64,000 nucleotides of DNA from Sanderia malayensis (GCA_013076295.1 RQOL01000532.1:4464001-4528000); one strand, 5' to 3'. Shown: positions 1 through 11,346, counted from the stretch's first letter. Numbers and translations are program-made. The notes: generated by a model from the letters alone, not told the origin.

Positions 1-1303
1 ACCCGTTCCGAGAATTACTCGTAAGAAATAACTCAATCTTTACTTGGTCAGGCTCATAGATTCACATAGACTCGTAGGCTCAATCTCCATCAAAGCAACA
101 AAATATTTATATTTAAAACTATTTACAGATTCGGTAGGCTTGCAGGCTCCAATTCTTAAATTCCGTATCTCTGAAAAATGCACTTCTGCTTCAAGGAAGG
201 TTAGACTCAAATTCATGCCCTGTACAGCAACAACACCAAGCTTTATGGTGTGTACAGCGATTACCATCTCAGACATGTAAACAACTACCAAATTCCAAAA
301 GGTCTGAGTCACTGTGTACAGGGGGGTTGCGCCCGCAAACCTATTAATCTTCACAAAAATCCCACAAATAATCCACCGACAAGTTCTTTTATAAAAAGCG
401 CGTAGTGTGTGCATAACGAGTGACATAATGATTTCCTTGATTAAGCGTCTTGATTAAGTTCTATAACATTTTCAATTGTCTTACTCAATCAGATGATACT
501 TGTGTAAAAGTTTATTTAATTTGTATGTTATTTTTTTTTATGTCCACATCACATTAACGATCCCCTTATTTCCTCTTATATTGCGCATGAGTGAAAAATA
601 TTCAATGTAAACGAAATAGGTGGGAATAGCAGCGGCCAATAGAATAACCTAACGATTCCGATGTTTAATTCGACAAGAAATTCCTTCAGAGATGTTTTGT
701 AATATCTGGTTGATATAACATGCATAATAAATTCAACATTTCAATGAAAAAATTTACTATACAAATAACCTGAAACAAATATCTAAAATAAAACATTATT
801 GCAGCGACTCAACCATGATCAGCCTTTACATCCAGGATGTAAATCATTGAATTAAATAGAATTTTGGACATTGTCAAATATAATAAGCATATTGTATTAT
901 GTTCATGACAACACTGTTTCTTTGCCTATTAACTTAGGCCAAGAGGTGGGTTTCTAAATATCATAAGTTGCGCTTGCGCAGCACACACAGGCCTTTGAAG
1001 AGGGGTGAGTCCTTAATGTGGTGGATATGCTACTGTTCTGAAACATAATTTTGAAAGCCATGCCCAAATACATGGAAAACCCTATGCATAAATCCTAATG
1101 TCCCCAAACCTAGAAACAGTCTTACAAAAATTATGTTTTCCAAGCAGCAAAATTTCCAAACCTGCAACGCCTACAACGCCTTGTGTTAAAATGCAGAATG
1201 GCGCCCCTTCCATATGTGAAACTCTTCTGCCATCAATCTATTTGGTTAACATTGTAAAGGAACATTATTGCAAAATTATGGATTAATAATGCGCTTCCAT
1301 AAA
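1..1303. other. No convincing gene; proximal flank of GPCR array
   Basis: A 128-codon open frame on the minus strand (40-426) has no domain I recognise, no splice context I trust, and an overlapping frame on the other strand. It could be a decayed exon or chance. The rest is AT-rich and shows nothing I can support. Confidence 0.3.
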
Positions 1304-1568
1304 CTGTAAAAACTCTATTAAGCACCCCCCAAAATGGGTGGCTTATTTACTTGTCAATGTTCCAGAACGGGGCTTATTGGAGAGAGGGGCTAATATGGTG
1401 GGGGCTTAATCAAATTCTCAAATAAACTTTAAAAAAAAGCTTTGTAAAATAACTGGAAAACAGCGTTATGTTTTTGGTGTGATCAATCAGAGTTTTGATT
1501 ATTGTTCGAAATTTCCAGAACAAGGAGGGATACTTAATAAATAGGAGAGCTTATTAGAGCTTTTACAG
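1304..1568. mobile_element. TA-flanked MITE, copy 1 (beyond 3' end of GPCR copy 1)
   Basis: Terminal inverted repeats begin about CTGTAAAARCTCTA on both sides, and the interior carries runs like GGGGCTTATTGGAGAGAGGGGCT. A TA follows the right end, as expected for Tc1/mariner-type MITEs; the left TA is degraded. Related copies lie at 8832-9099, 13579-13845 and 51000-51433. The first three sit at the same place relative to each GPCR, so they were duplicated with the unit rather than inserted independently. Confidence 0.7.
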
Positions 1569-1608
1569 TATTTTATTGCAGAAGTATTTGCTTCCAAAAG
1601 TGTGGCAC

Positions 1609-2621
1609 CTAAGCATTGTTGCTTGTAACTGCATTGCTACTTGGTCCAGTTGGTTGAGGTCGAGTAAATTCAGCTCTCGGTTTGCATGAAAACACGACAA
1701 GTATGCCCAAAAGCCATTGCTTTGACAGCCTATTTCGGTAAAGTACAATCAATGGGTTGGCGATTGCGTTAAGGACAAGCATCAGTATCACCAGCATTAA
1801 GAAACACATAAACCAAGTTGAGTACAGCAGTGATTGTGAATTTGTTTCAACGACCACAACAAAACATATGTTGAAATGCAGGAAGAAATGTATGTCACTA
1901 GCAAGGTTATCAGAAGGAGCAACACTGTTTTATACAGCTCTTGTACATATCGTGGATCTTCTACTGCCGATTCCATGCCATTTCTATTCGCATAGACTGG
2001 GTTTTCAGCAACATGACGTCGTACGCGTAGGTACCCACGTGTGTAGACGACTAATAGTGTTGCAATCATAACAGACATAACTACGATGTAGACTCCTGAC
2101 AGAAGAGTAATGCTTTCAAAGTTGCATCTTTCCATCAATATATGCACCAGTATGCAGCTTACCATTACAAATAATGCCGTTGAAGTTGTTAGGATGTAAA
2201 TTCTCGGCCGTTCAAAGAGTTTTTGTATCGTTGTTGATGAAACGTTAAAATCAGGCTTCATGTGCAAGTACCTATCAATACCAAGAAATATCGTGAAACA
2301 CAATGTAACACCAGAAACGAATCTTTGCAGAAGCGTTGCCACTACATCCAGAGTATCACTTCCCCACCAACAGTGCATTGCGCTATTATTCAACAACAGT
2401 TTCACGCATAATATTGGAATGTATGTGACAGTCATCAAACATTCTAAAGTGCTCAAACAAGCTATTAAGAAATTCGATGTATTTCTGAAGGTCTGCTTTG
2501 TGGCAACAAATGACAATATCAGCAAAGCATTGACGGAAAAGTCAAAAACAATACCAAAGATAAATACAATGCCAAAAACTTTATTTACTATTGAGAAATC
2601 AGTCTTTATTTCACAAGCCAT
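1609..2621 (-). pseudogene. Class A GPCR, array copy 1 (frameshifted)
   Basis: Homologue of the two intact receptors at 9507-10520 and 14253-15266. The frame is open from an ATG at 2621 through TM1-TM5 and into TM6, then shifts at about 1875. There one G is missing relative to the same stretch in copies 2 and 3. TM7 and the C-terminal tail continue in another frame (1609-1857). The DRY-type motif (IDRYL) and the TM1 asparagine remain. The N-terminal half resembles copy 3, whereas the TM6 segment resembles copy 2, so the gene is a mosaic. The lost base is not in a homopolymer, so a true pseudogenising mutation is likelier than a sequencing error, although the latter is possible. Ligand unknown. 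Confidence 0.85.
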
Positions 2622-2680
2622 ATCTGATTGTTGGGTATTGCAACCTGTGACTTTTCCTTTACTACATCATTAACCCGCCG

Positions 2681-2691
2681 ATTTATAAAAG
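2681..2691 (-). promoter_or_regulatory. TATA box of GPCR copy 1
   Basis: On the minus strand the sequence reads CTTTTATAAAT about 60 bases before the ATG. The same element precedes copies 2 and 3, and the flanks are conserved in all three units. Confidence 0.6.
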
Positions 2692-3337
2692 GGGTGTTTG
2701 CATAAAGATGAAATGAAAGTTCTTCAATTATCAACCAATGCATTTGCACGAATAGGAATCAAGATAATATTTAAATATTAAAATATATAAATATTGGAAT
2801 CAATAAAACAGTGAATAAGAATCGTACTTTATGACCCAAAATAATGAGTTGGCTTGTCAAAGCATTTAGACAGGGAAATTAATCCAACCATCTAGCAAAC
2901 TGGGTAACCGAAAATTTTAAAGCTGATTCTTTATCTGGACACGTTTCTGGTTATTTTGACACTTGGGACATTTTTTTCTAATTAGCTGCTGTCACGTGAT
3001 CTACAAATTAGCAATTAACGGTCAGTGAAAAACTTTTTTCAAAATATTTCAATTCTGAGCACACCATGGGAAAGAACACAGCAAATCGAGTAAAAACTAA
3101 CAAGACACCCTTTAGTTTTATTCAACAAATAAAAAATTATTAGCATTTAAACTTAATGCTCCTTCGCAGCTTCAACCAACCCACCTTTTTGTATTTACTT
3201 AAATTTAGCCTCTCTACGAAAAAATCTACCATATTGGCAGCCCAAAAACATCATATACGCTTTATTACCAGAGAATTGAGTACTTTAGAAGCCCAAAATT
3301 TACTCGCAGCAGCCATTAGTAGCTAATTAATAAAATT

Positions 3338-3755
3338 TTATGATAGCCATTCCTCAAAATATTCATCAATGGATGAACAATCTGACACTTCCCAGTTACT
3401 TTCATTGTTCTGTGATACAGAAGCAGGATCTGTTTCCTCTATGATGTTATCTTCCATCTCGGCATCATATACATTGGACGCTCTTTTTTGTATCTTAAAA
3501 CGTTTTTTTTCTTTTTTTACTTGCTTCTTTGTAAGTGGATTCAGCATCAGCGTCCTCGGAAAAATTTCCATCTTTTGAAGGCTTTTTTCGTTTTCTACGT
3601 AAAGATGGCAGCAATTGTTTCCATTTAAACCATACTGGTTTTAAGATACTATCAGTATCATCCCATTTCCAGCCATTTGTCGCAAAAGCAGGCTCCTGAA
3701 TGTTGGCTGAACAGCTTTGCAACCAACAATAAGCTTGATAATTTGCTCTGTTCAT
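3338..3755 (-). pseudogene. Inverted duplicate of the element's C-terminal coding end
   Basis: The left arm of the foldback element carries the same lysine-rich and then acidic tail as the right arm (ending EYFEEWLS), in opposite orientation and broken by a frameshift near 3500-3570. An upstream piece on the same strand (3921-4178) retains the intact GCDTTSYF motif, which has decayed to GFDTTSYF in the right arm. It is a non-functional mirror copy that was useful for reading the family consensus. Confidence 0.6.
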
Positions 3756-4119
3756 TGCTCTTGAATAGAATCTGGATCTGGCGGTATCGAACTAGATGTT
3801 TCCAAATCCATCTTCTGATACAAACGTATTCTTGTTTGCGCATATGTTTCGTTTTCTTTACCGCTGTAAAATACAGTTCTGATGAATTCTATCACATTTC
3901 TGATGTTATCTTGACTTAAATTAGGTTTTTGGTCGCTTTTTAATTATTTGGACCTTACTTGCTTTGAAAAAATATGAAGTGGTATCACAGCCAGAAAGAG
4001 AGTGGACAACAGGCAAACACCGACAAACGTCAGAACCAATGGCTGCACAAATCTCCCCAACGTCAACAAATTTTTCAGCTTGCACATAACGAGAGTGGCT
4101 AGAGGGAGTCCTCCGATTT

Positions 4120-4584
4120 GTGCAACAACGTGACCAATCACGACCTGCTTTAGTCGGACTGATTAATGATACATGCAAGGGAGCCAGTGTAAAGGAAGGT
4201 ACAAGGAGAAGCCGAGAAGAAAGTACCTTAAAAGTGACGCTAGAAGGTTATGAACAACACATGCCCCAGGGATTGAAATGGAACGAGTTTCTTCAAATTG
4301 GTACAAACAAGGAAAGATATATCTTAAGCGGGGAAGGTCAACAGCACCTCAAGCAACTCTTTATAATCACTGAAGGAAATAAAACATATCAGGTTAATGG
4401 CACAGAGTCTTTTTTGGTTCACACCTGCAACCACGAAGAAGCAGACACCCGCTTGGTACTACACGCATTCTTGGCTTCAACAGATGTTGTAGTTGTCTCA
4501 AAGGACACAGATGTGTTAATTTTAATAGCCGGGGGCGCTCGCGCTCGCTCGCTTCCTGGATGGGGGCAAGTGAAAAAGACTTAA
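4120..4584 (+). pseudogene. Repeat-family protein fragment with HEEADTR motif
   Basis: The open frame contains NHEEADTRLVLHA and VVVSKDTDVLIL, a pairing of acidic motifs I know from repetitive uncharacterised proteins in cnidarians and other invertebrates. The GCDT motif follows further on. The frame is interrupted just after DTDVLILI by a GC-rich insert of about 160 bp (4528-4688) rich in CGCTCG words. The acidic residues suggest a nuclease-like fold, but that is inference. No complete protein can be made from this copy. Confidence 0.55.
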
Positions 4585-4589
4585 TGTGA

Positions 4590-5060
4590 TTGGCGCACTT
4601 CGTGCGCTGCATTCGCCTACGCTCATGCCCTTTTCAACCCCACGTACAATGGGTTAGCTCGCTGCGCTCGCCTGTGGTTGGCGCATTCGAGAAATATTCA
4701 GTGAAGAAAAAGTGGTATCTGAAATATGATGCTGGAAAATTTGGTTCTGAGGTTTGTCGGTGTTTGCCTGTTGTGCCCTTTCTTTCTGGCTTTGATACCA
4801 CTTCATATTTTTTCAAAGCAAGTAAGGTCCAAATAATTAAAAAGCTGTTAAGTGGTTCGTCAAAGTGCGCTTTGCTGCAAAAATTAGACCAAAAACCTAA
4901 TTTAAGTCAAGATAACATCAGAAATGTGATGGAATTCATCAGAACTGTATTTTACAGCGGTAAAGAAAACGAAACCTATGTGCAAACAAGAATACTTTTG
5001 TATCAGAAGATGGATTTGGAAACATCTACAATCGTTGCCAAAAAGACTTGGAACGGTTGA
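4590..5060 (+). pseudogene. Repeat-family protein fragment with GCDT-like motif
   Basis: Continuation of the element's coding region after the GC-rich insert. It includes FEKYSVKKKW, then VCRCLPVVPFLSG followed by FDTTSYFFKASK; the first residue of that tetrad is F where the left arm keeps C. The frame is cut by insertion of the MITE at 5029 and resumes beyond 5316. Confidence 0.55.
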
Positions 5061-5316
5061 AAATATTACTAAGTGAAACACAATACGCGGCCTCTTAGAG
5101 CACAAAAAACAAATGCTTGTCAGGTAACTCTCCACCCCCCCCCAAAACAATGTTGATTGTTGCTTGTAAGGCATGTAGCATAGTCATGGATAGCGATTAC
5201 CCGCTGAAAAATAGGCACAGTGAACAAAGAACAACATTGTATCGGGGGGAGGGGAGAAAATTTTGCAGAACGGAATGAAGATATTAGCAGCGTTCCAGCA
5301 TTTCTGGCCAGGATTG
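5029..5316. mobile_element. 288 bp MITE inserted in the right arm
   Basis: Inverted ends CAATCSTKGCCARAAA with about 28 matching positions, flanked by TA at 5027-5028 and 5317-5318. The inverted left arm (near 3800) holds the uninterrupted target with a single TA, proving insertion after the arms were formed. Confidence 0.85.
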
Positions 5317-5496
5317 TAGTTCGATACGGCCAGATCCAGATTCTATTCAAGAGCAATGAACAGAGCAAATTATCAAGCTTATTGTTGGTTGCAAAGCTGT
5401 TCAGCCAACATTCAGGAGCCTGCTTTTGCGACAAATGGCTGGAAATGGGATGATACTGATAGTATCTTAAAACCAGTATAGTTTAAATGGAAACAA

Positions 5497-5772
5497 TTGC
5501 TGCCATCTTTACGTAGAAAACGAAAAAAGCCTTCAAAAGATGGAAATTTTTCCGAGGACGCTGATGCTGAATTCACTTACAAAGAAGCAAGTAAAAAAAG
5601 AAAAAAACGTTTTAAGATACAAAAAAGAGCGTCCAATGTATATGATGCCGAGATGGAAGATAACATCATAGAGGAAACAGATCCTGCTTCTGTATCACAG
5701 AACAATGAAAGTAACTGGGAAGTGTCAGATTGTTCATCCATTGATGAATATTTTGAGGAATGGCTATCATAA
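5497..5772 (+). pseudogene. C-terminal tail of the repeat-family protein
   Basis: Ninety-one codons: a basic stretch (RRKRKK, KKRKKRFK), then an acidic serine-rich end closing EYFEEWLS and a stop. It could be a nuclear-localisation tail. It is preceded by an in-frame stop at about 5480 that separates it from the upstream reading frame. Confidence 0.5.
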
Positions 5773-8255
5773 AATTTTATTAATTAGCTACTAATGGCTG
5801 CTGCGAGTAAATTTTGGGCTTCTAAAGTACTCAATTCTCTGCTAATAAAGCGTATATGATGTTTTTGGGCTGCCAATATGGTAGATTTTTTCGTAGAGAG
5901 GCTAAATTTAGGTAAATACAAAAAGATGGGTTGGTTGAAGCTGCGAAGGAGCATTATGTTTAAATGCTAATAACTTTTTATTTGTTGAATAAAACTAAAG
6001 GGTGTCTTGTTAGTTTTTACTCGATTTGCTGTGTTCTTTCCCATGGTGTGCTCAGAATTGAAATATTTTGAAAAAAGTTTTTCACTGACCGTTAATTGCT
6101 AATTTGTAGATCACGTGACAGCAGCTAATCAGAAAAAAATGTCCCAAGTGTCAAAATAACCAGAAACGTGTCCAGATAAAGAATCAGCTTTAAAATTTTC
6201 GGTTACCCAGTTTGCTAGATGGTTGGATTAATTTCCCTGTCTAATTGCGATAAAAAACCTCTGTATATTTGCATATTTAATTTCTTCGACAGCAAATTTT
6301 GTAAAGTTTGATGATTTTGAAAGTAAATGGTGTTTTGGTATTAAAAATAAAATTAGAAGCTTATAATAATAGCCATAGTAAAGTATTTACTTTACCTTAT
6401 AATTATTAGTTGTTATTACATAAGCTAATAATAAGCAGCAATTCGTATTAGGAATTTAATCAATACAAATTACAATTGAACTTCTATCTCGAACACGGTT
6501 TAACTAGAACTCTGACAACTCGAACTAGTTCATATTTCCTTTAGATCAGCAGAGTGCCTTCACCACCCGATTCTTTATCACCACTGCCCTACCCGGTTCT
6601 TGGCGTTATTGCAAGAGATTTACCTTCGTACGAATTTCAATTTCCACAATACGAATTACCGGCTGGCAAACACCATTGTGTAAACGGGAGGCCTATCCGT
6701 ACAAATATTTGACTGGTACACCTAGCCGTACAAAAATTTGAACGGTTAAAAACGTGACCGGTACCGTGTAAGCGGGGCCTTATACAGCCTGAAGTTACAT
6801 ATAGCTCTTTTGCTGAAAAGTATAGAATTCAACATGCTTATAAACATGCTGCAGATGGAATTTAAAAAATTTTGTGTTTTTGAGTTATTCTCATTGTCAA
6901 AATAGGGAGTTTGGAGATTTTTTTGCGGGGGGAATGGACATCAGAATGATGCGCAATCTCACACAGCTTTGCGTACCAAAGCTAATAAAAACAAGCCGGC
7001 CTGACCTGACTCACTGGGTAGACTACAAAGTATGGCATGTGCCCACCCGAGATGTTTTTTGTAAAAAAAAGTGCACACCTGGAAAATGGGAGTGGGCGTC
7101 AAACATTGGACGTGGCCTAGTGTATGATACAGTGTATGAACGTTTGTATTTCCTCGCACCTAAAAGTAGGCCCTCTCGCAAGCGTAAAAAATATTTCACG
7201 CGTATGCGGAATTTTTTTTACGGAGGAAAAAAAGATGTAAATTTGATTTGAGAATTTGATATTAAATTTAACTGAGTACTCAGGTCAAAATTTTATAGTA
7301 GGCTAGAATTCAATTGTCTATTTTAAAATCTGCACACTTGAAGTGCACAATTTTTAAGTGCACATTTGCACATCTGAAATTTTCGTTTTGCACACCCGAG
7401 ATCTTGGCGAAATGTGCCACATTCTGCAGTCCGAGCTGCGTGAACATCGTCAATAGTTATACAACATAAAATATAGAAACAAATACTAATAATGAGTATT
7501 AAAAGTGCTTTTCATGGTCGATCATGTATTGTAGGGGAACCAAATAGCGCGAGTAGCACCATCAATCCCGTAACTCTTTTAAAGACCTGGATCGTAACTG
7601 GACACAAAACAGTACCATTAACAAAACTCCTATGATTCCAATCTAGTTAATGTTTAACAGTTGCCAAAAAAATTTAAAAAGCGAAAGAACTAACAAATTA
7701 TCAACATACGTTTTATTCCCAAAACGAGCATCTAGCTCTTTCAGGTATGGAGAGGCCATCACCACACGCAACCCGGTTCTTTATCGTCACTGCCGTACCC
7801 AGCTCCGGGTCTTCTTGCAAGAGATTCTCCTTCGTATGAATTTCAACTATACGAACTGACTACTGAATAGTCTTTGTCTTCTTCACTACTCTCAAGAAAA
7901 CCTCTTCTTTCGTTGTCAGAGAAATTCGTTGAACTGCCATTTTCCCAATCAGGCATTTTTAAAAGATCTTAGCGAAACACTGCTTCAGCAGGCAGCTCTT
8001 GTTCAGAGAACAATAATTGAAAAACAATAGCTTGGTTCATGCTGATGTCACGTTGAGCAAAATTGATTGAAAAATTTGTTTAAAATTTGTGTTTAATTGA
8101 AAGCAACGGACATTGAATGATAATGTCGGGAAAGCATCGCGATTTTAGCCACTAGTAAGATAATTTAAATCGGTTTGACTTGACTGTACGGTGGGATGGA
8201 AAGTAAAAATTTCTGAAGGATACCACAGTGAACGAGGGTTTAAACTTACAACGTT

Positions 8256-8642
8256 ATGCTGGACAGTCGTCCCCTGCTATTGTCGCTCTGCAAAATGGGA
8301 ACTTTTATATTCATTTCTGAGTCATCGAGAAGAAGGTCAGCTACTTTTCAAAACTTAAAAAAGTCAACGTTTCTTGCGAAATGGTTGGTGGGACACTGGT
8401 TTGCCGTTGTTACCGAAAAAAAACGCTCATGCATTTACAAAGCGATTTTCCTCTGGTACCTCAGCAGTGTCAAAAAGTTAGCTTCCTTTCATCGTGAATT
8501 CCCAGTCAACGAAGAAGATGATCCAGACACTGAGAAGCCAGATACCACCAATAAAGACCTGGCTGCAGATTCAGAGCACGAGCGTAAAATATTTATCCAC
8601 CCTCAGACAAGAAAATTGCAAAGACATTCACAACTGCATTGA
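8256..8642 (+). CDS. Uncharacterised ORF, array copy A
   Basis: Open frame of 128 codons, matched by a 126-codon frame at 13029-13409 that remains open despite small in-frame length changes near residue 20. The middle reads KWLVGHWFAVVTEKKR and later FHREFPVNEED, loosely like chromatin-reader-type beta domains found in invertebrate repeat proteins. That comparison is weak. No promoter or start context supports expression; it may be a relic of an older element in the spacer. Confidence 0.25.
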   Translation: MLDSRPLLLSLCKMGTFIFISESSRRRSATFQNLKKSTFLAKWLVGHWFAVVTEKKRSCIYKAIFLWYLSSVKKLASFHREFPVNEEDDPDTEKPDTTNKDLAADSEHERKIFIHPQTRKLQRHSQLH

Positions 8643-8831
8643 CATTTTCCTCATCAGCATTGACGTTTGTTTTTTTCTTTAGCGAGAATCTGCAGCAACG
8701 TATACAAACAAGAAGCTTAGTCAAAGTATTAGAGCACAAACTACAAACGACATTGAACAAGCAAACAATCCTGAATGCCTGTCCTCACTTCGAAGCTACA
8801 AAATTATTGATTAATGATGACCTTCCACACA

Positions 8832-9099
8832 AGGTAAAAATCTAGTAGGCCCCCACAGGGGTGGTTTATTTACTTGTCAATGTTCCAGAAGGGGGCTTAT
8901 TGGAGAGAGGGGCTTAACATGGTAGAAGCTTATTTCAAGTCTTGAATAAGCTTCAGCAAAATGCGTCTGTAAAATAACTGGAAAATTGAGTTTATGAGCT
9001 TCTTTTGGTGTCATCAATCACAGTTTTGATCATCGTTCGAAATTTCCAGAAGAAGGAGGGATACATAATAAATAGGAGAGCTTATTAGAGCATTTGCGG
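8832..9099. mobile_element. TA-flanked MITE, copy 2
   Basis: Same family as 1304-1568, with right end GAGCATTTGCGG followed by TA. The left end is eroded (GGTAAAAATCTAGTAGG). Confidence 0.6.
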
Positions 9100-9506
9100 T
9101 ATTTTATTGGAGAAGTATTTCTTGTAACTTTTGTGACATTTCAAACTCTCTCCTTGCTCTTTAATTATTGCTATTGCTATTCAAATGATTCATAATGCAT
9201 GACAAGTAATCTCAATTGTCGTTAATAATGTTATGTATACTTGCTGAAATGTTTTATTAAATTTGTAGTATGTCTACGACGGACGTGACTAATCCCCCTT
9301 AGAGTTCTTTTTGCGCATCCTTCTCAACTAATTCTATGATATCCTTGCATTAAACTTGTATTAACTTTGTATTAATTTTGAAATGCATTAACCATTAAAT
9401 CAAAACATTTTTATGGTTGATAAATATTGTGACAGCTAAGAAAAATAAATGAACTTGGCCATGAAAATGAATACAAGTACAGTTATGGCTTCCAAAAGTG
9501 TGGCAC

Positions 9507-10520
9507 CTAAGCATTGTTGCTTGTAACTGCATTGTTACTTGGTCCAGTTGGTTGAGGTCGAGAAAATTCAGCTCTCGGTTTGCATGAATACACGACAAGT
9601 ATGCCCCAAATCCATTGCTTTGACAGCCTATTTCGGTAAAGTACAATCAATGGGTTGGCGATTGCGTTAAGGACAAACATCAGTATCACCAGCATTAAGA
9701 AACACATAAACCAAGTTGAGTACAGCAGTGATTGTGAATTTGTTTCAACAACCACAACAAAACATATGTTGAAGATGCAGGAAGAAATGTATGTCGCTAG
9801 CAACGTTATCAGAAGGAGCAACACTGTTTTATACAGCTCTTGTACATATCGTGGATCTTCTACTGCCGATTGCATGCCATTTCTATTCGCATAGATTGGG
9901 TTTTCAGCAACATGACGTCGTACGCGTAGGTACCCACGTGTGTAGACAACTAATAATGTTGCAATCATAAAAGACATAACTACGATGTAGACTCCTGATA
10001 GACGAGCAATGTTTTCAAAGTTGAATCTTTTGATCAAAATATGCAATAGTATGCAGCTTATCATTACAATTAATGCCGTTGAAGCTGTAAGGATGTAAAT
10101 TCTCGGCCGTTCAAAGAGCCTTTCTATCGTTGTTGATGAAATGTTAAAATCAGGCTTCATATGCAAGTACCTATCAATGCCAAGAAATATCGTGAAACAC
10201 AATGCAACACCAGAAACGAATCTTTGCACAAACGTTGCCACTGCATCCAGAGTATCACTTCCCCACCAACAGTGCACTGCGCTATTATTCAACAACAGTT
10301 TCACGCATAATATTGGAAAGTATGTGACAGTCATCAGACATTCTAAAGAGCTCAAACAAGCTATTAAGAAATTCGATGTATTTCTGAAGGTCTGCTTTGT
10401 GGCAACAAACGACAATATCAGCAAAGCATTGACGGAAAAGTCAAAAACAATACCAAAGATAAATACAATGCCAAAAACATTATTTACTGTTGAGAAATCA
10501 GTCTTTAATTTACAATCCAT
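9507..10520 (-). CDS. Class A (rhodopsin-like) orphan GPCR, array copy 2
   Basis: An intronless 337-residue seven-helix receptor expected in the plasma membrane. TM1 is about residues 14-38, with the conserved Asn in FSVNALLI. TM2 has LSSLE where most class A receptors have an aspartate, so glutamate replaces Asp2.50. A Cys stands before TM3 (HCWW) and the DRY box is IDRYL. TM4-TM6 are clear, and TM7 ends NAIANPLIVLYR, which departs from NPxxY. The tail is short and polar. The ATG at 10520 is preceded by a TATA box about 60 bases upstream. It belongs to a tandem array with copies 1 and 3. The ligand cannot be read from the sequence; coupling to a G protein is assumed from the family. Confidence 0.85.
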   Translation of the reverse strand: MDCKLKTDFSTVNNVFGIVFIFGIVFDFSVNALLILSFVATKQTFRNTSNFLIACLSSLECLMTVTYFPILCVKLLLNNSAVHCWWGSDTLDAVATFVQRFVSGVALCFTIFLGIDRYLHMKPDFNISSTTIERLFERPRIYILTASTALIVMISCILLHILIKRFNFENIARLSGVYIVVMSFMIATLLVVYTRGYLRVRRHVAENPIYANRNGMQSAVEDPRYVQELYKTVLLLLITLLATYISSCIFNICFVVVVETNSQSLLYSTWFMCFLMLVILMFVLNAIANPLIVLYRNRLSKQWIWGILVVYSCKPRAEFSRPQPTGPSNNAVTSNNA

Positions 10521-10579
10521 ATCTGATTGTGGGGTATCGCAACCTGTGACTTTTCCTTTACTGCATCATTAACCCGCCG

Positions 10580-10590
10580 ATTTATAAAAG
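10580..10590 (-). promoter_or_regulatory. TATA box of GPCR copy 2
   Basis: CTTTTATAAAT on the minus strand, conserved in all three units along with the flanking CGGCGGGTTAATGATG. The latter includes ATGATGCAGTAA, a three-codon upstream ORF, if transcription starts above it. Confidence 0.6.
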
Positions 10591-11101
10591 GGGTGTTTGC
10601 ATAAAGATGAAATGAAAATGCTTCAATTATCTGCATTTGCGCGAAAAGGAATCAAGATAATATTTAAATATTAAAATATAAAAATATTGGAATCAATAAA
10701 ACAGTCAATAAGAATCGTACTTTACGACCCATAATAATGAGTTGGCTTGTCAAAACATTTTAGAATGCAATAAAAACACTCTGCATATTTGCATATTTAA
10801 TTTCCTCAAAAGCAAATTTTGTAAAGTTTGATGATGTTGAAGGTAAATGATGTTTTGGTATTAAAAACAAATTTTTGAAGCTTATGATAATAACCATCGT
10901 AAAGTATTTACTTTACCGTATAATTAGTTATTATAATACATAAACTAATAATAAGCAGCAATTCGTATTAGGAATCTAATTAATACAAATTACAATTGAA
11001 CTTCTATCTCGTACACGGTTTAACTAGAACTCTGACAACTCGAGCTAGTTTATATTTCCTTTAGATCAGCAGAGTGCCTTCACCACCCGATTCTTTATCA
11101 C

Positions 11102-11346
11102 TGTTGGAGAACTTTTCCCCCCTTTCCAGTCCTTTTATTACAGTGAGGAATAATCACACAAGTAAACAACCTTTTTTAATCAAATTTTATCTCAATCGAA
11201 TCACAGAACATTGAACACGACTTCACTCCAGCTCAAAGATCTTACAAAAGCAATGCCACACCGGAATCATGTGGTGTTACATGTTTTAATTGTCAATTAA
11301 AAGTACATAATCATAAAAAGCTGCGCCGCGCTACTGCTCCGCAACA
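11102..11346. mobile_element. Solo LTR, 245 bp, with 5 bp target duplication
   Basis: Starts TGTTGGAGAAC and ends CTCCGCAACA, so it has TG...CA ends with a TGTTG/CAACA inverted repeat. It is flanked by ATCAC on both sides (11097-11101 and 11347-11351). Unit A has the empty site with a single ATCAC near 6597. The TGTTGGAG start resembles BEL/Pao LTRs, but assignment to that group is inference. Confidence 0.88.

Larger units (their letters stand above)
2869..6241. mobile_element. 3.4 kb foldback transposon with about 1.2 kb inverted arms
   Basis: The ends read GACAGGGAAATTAATCC as inverted repeats and are flanked by TA. The left arm (2869 to about 4050) is an inverted, partly deleted copy of the right arm (about 4715-6241). 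The same locus in the other array units (near 10765 and 15510) lacks the element, which gives two independent empty sites. The centre and right arm encode a broken protein with HEEADTR and GCDTTS motifs, as seen in a repeat-associated invertebrate protein family. No known transposase signature is visible, so its superfamily is open. The TA target would fit Tc1/mariner-like movement. Confidence 0.8.
6244..9485. repeat. Array spacer, unit A
   Basis: Nearly identical to 10760-14230 in unit B, except for a solo LTR present only in B. It contains a 1.05 kb stretch (about 6660-7710) bracketed by two diverged copies of a segment of about 110 bp (around 6570 and 7780). The third unit has only one copy of that segment and no intervening DNA, which suggests an unequal exchange between related clusters. 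Confidence 0.7.

Noticed and set aside
40..426. 128-codon ORF on the minus strand
   Set aside because: No recognised domain, no splice support, overlapped by an open frame on the other strand; not called as a gene.
6874..7251. 125-codon plus-strand ORF in spacer A
   Set aside because: The same region in unit B is frameshifted after about 60 codons and nothing about it looks conserved.
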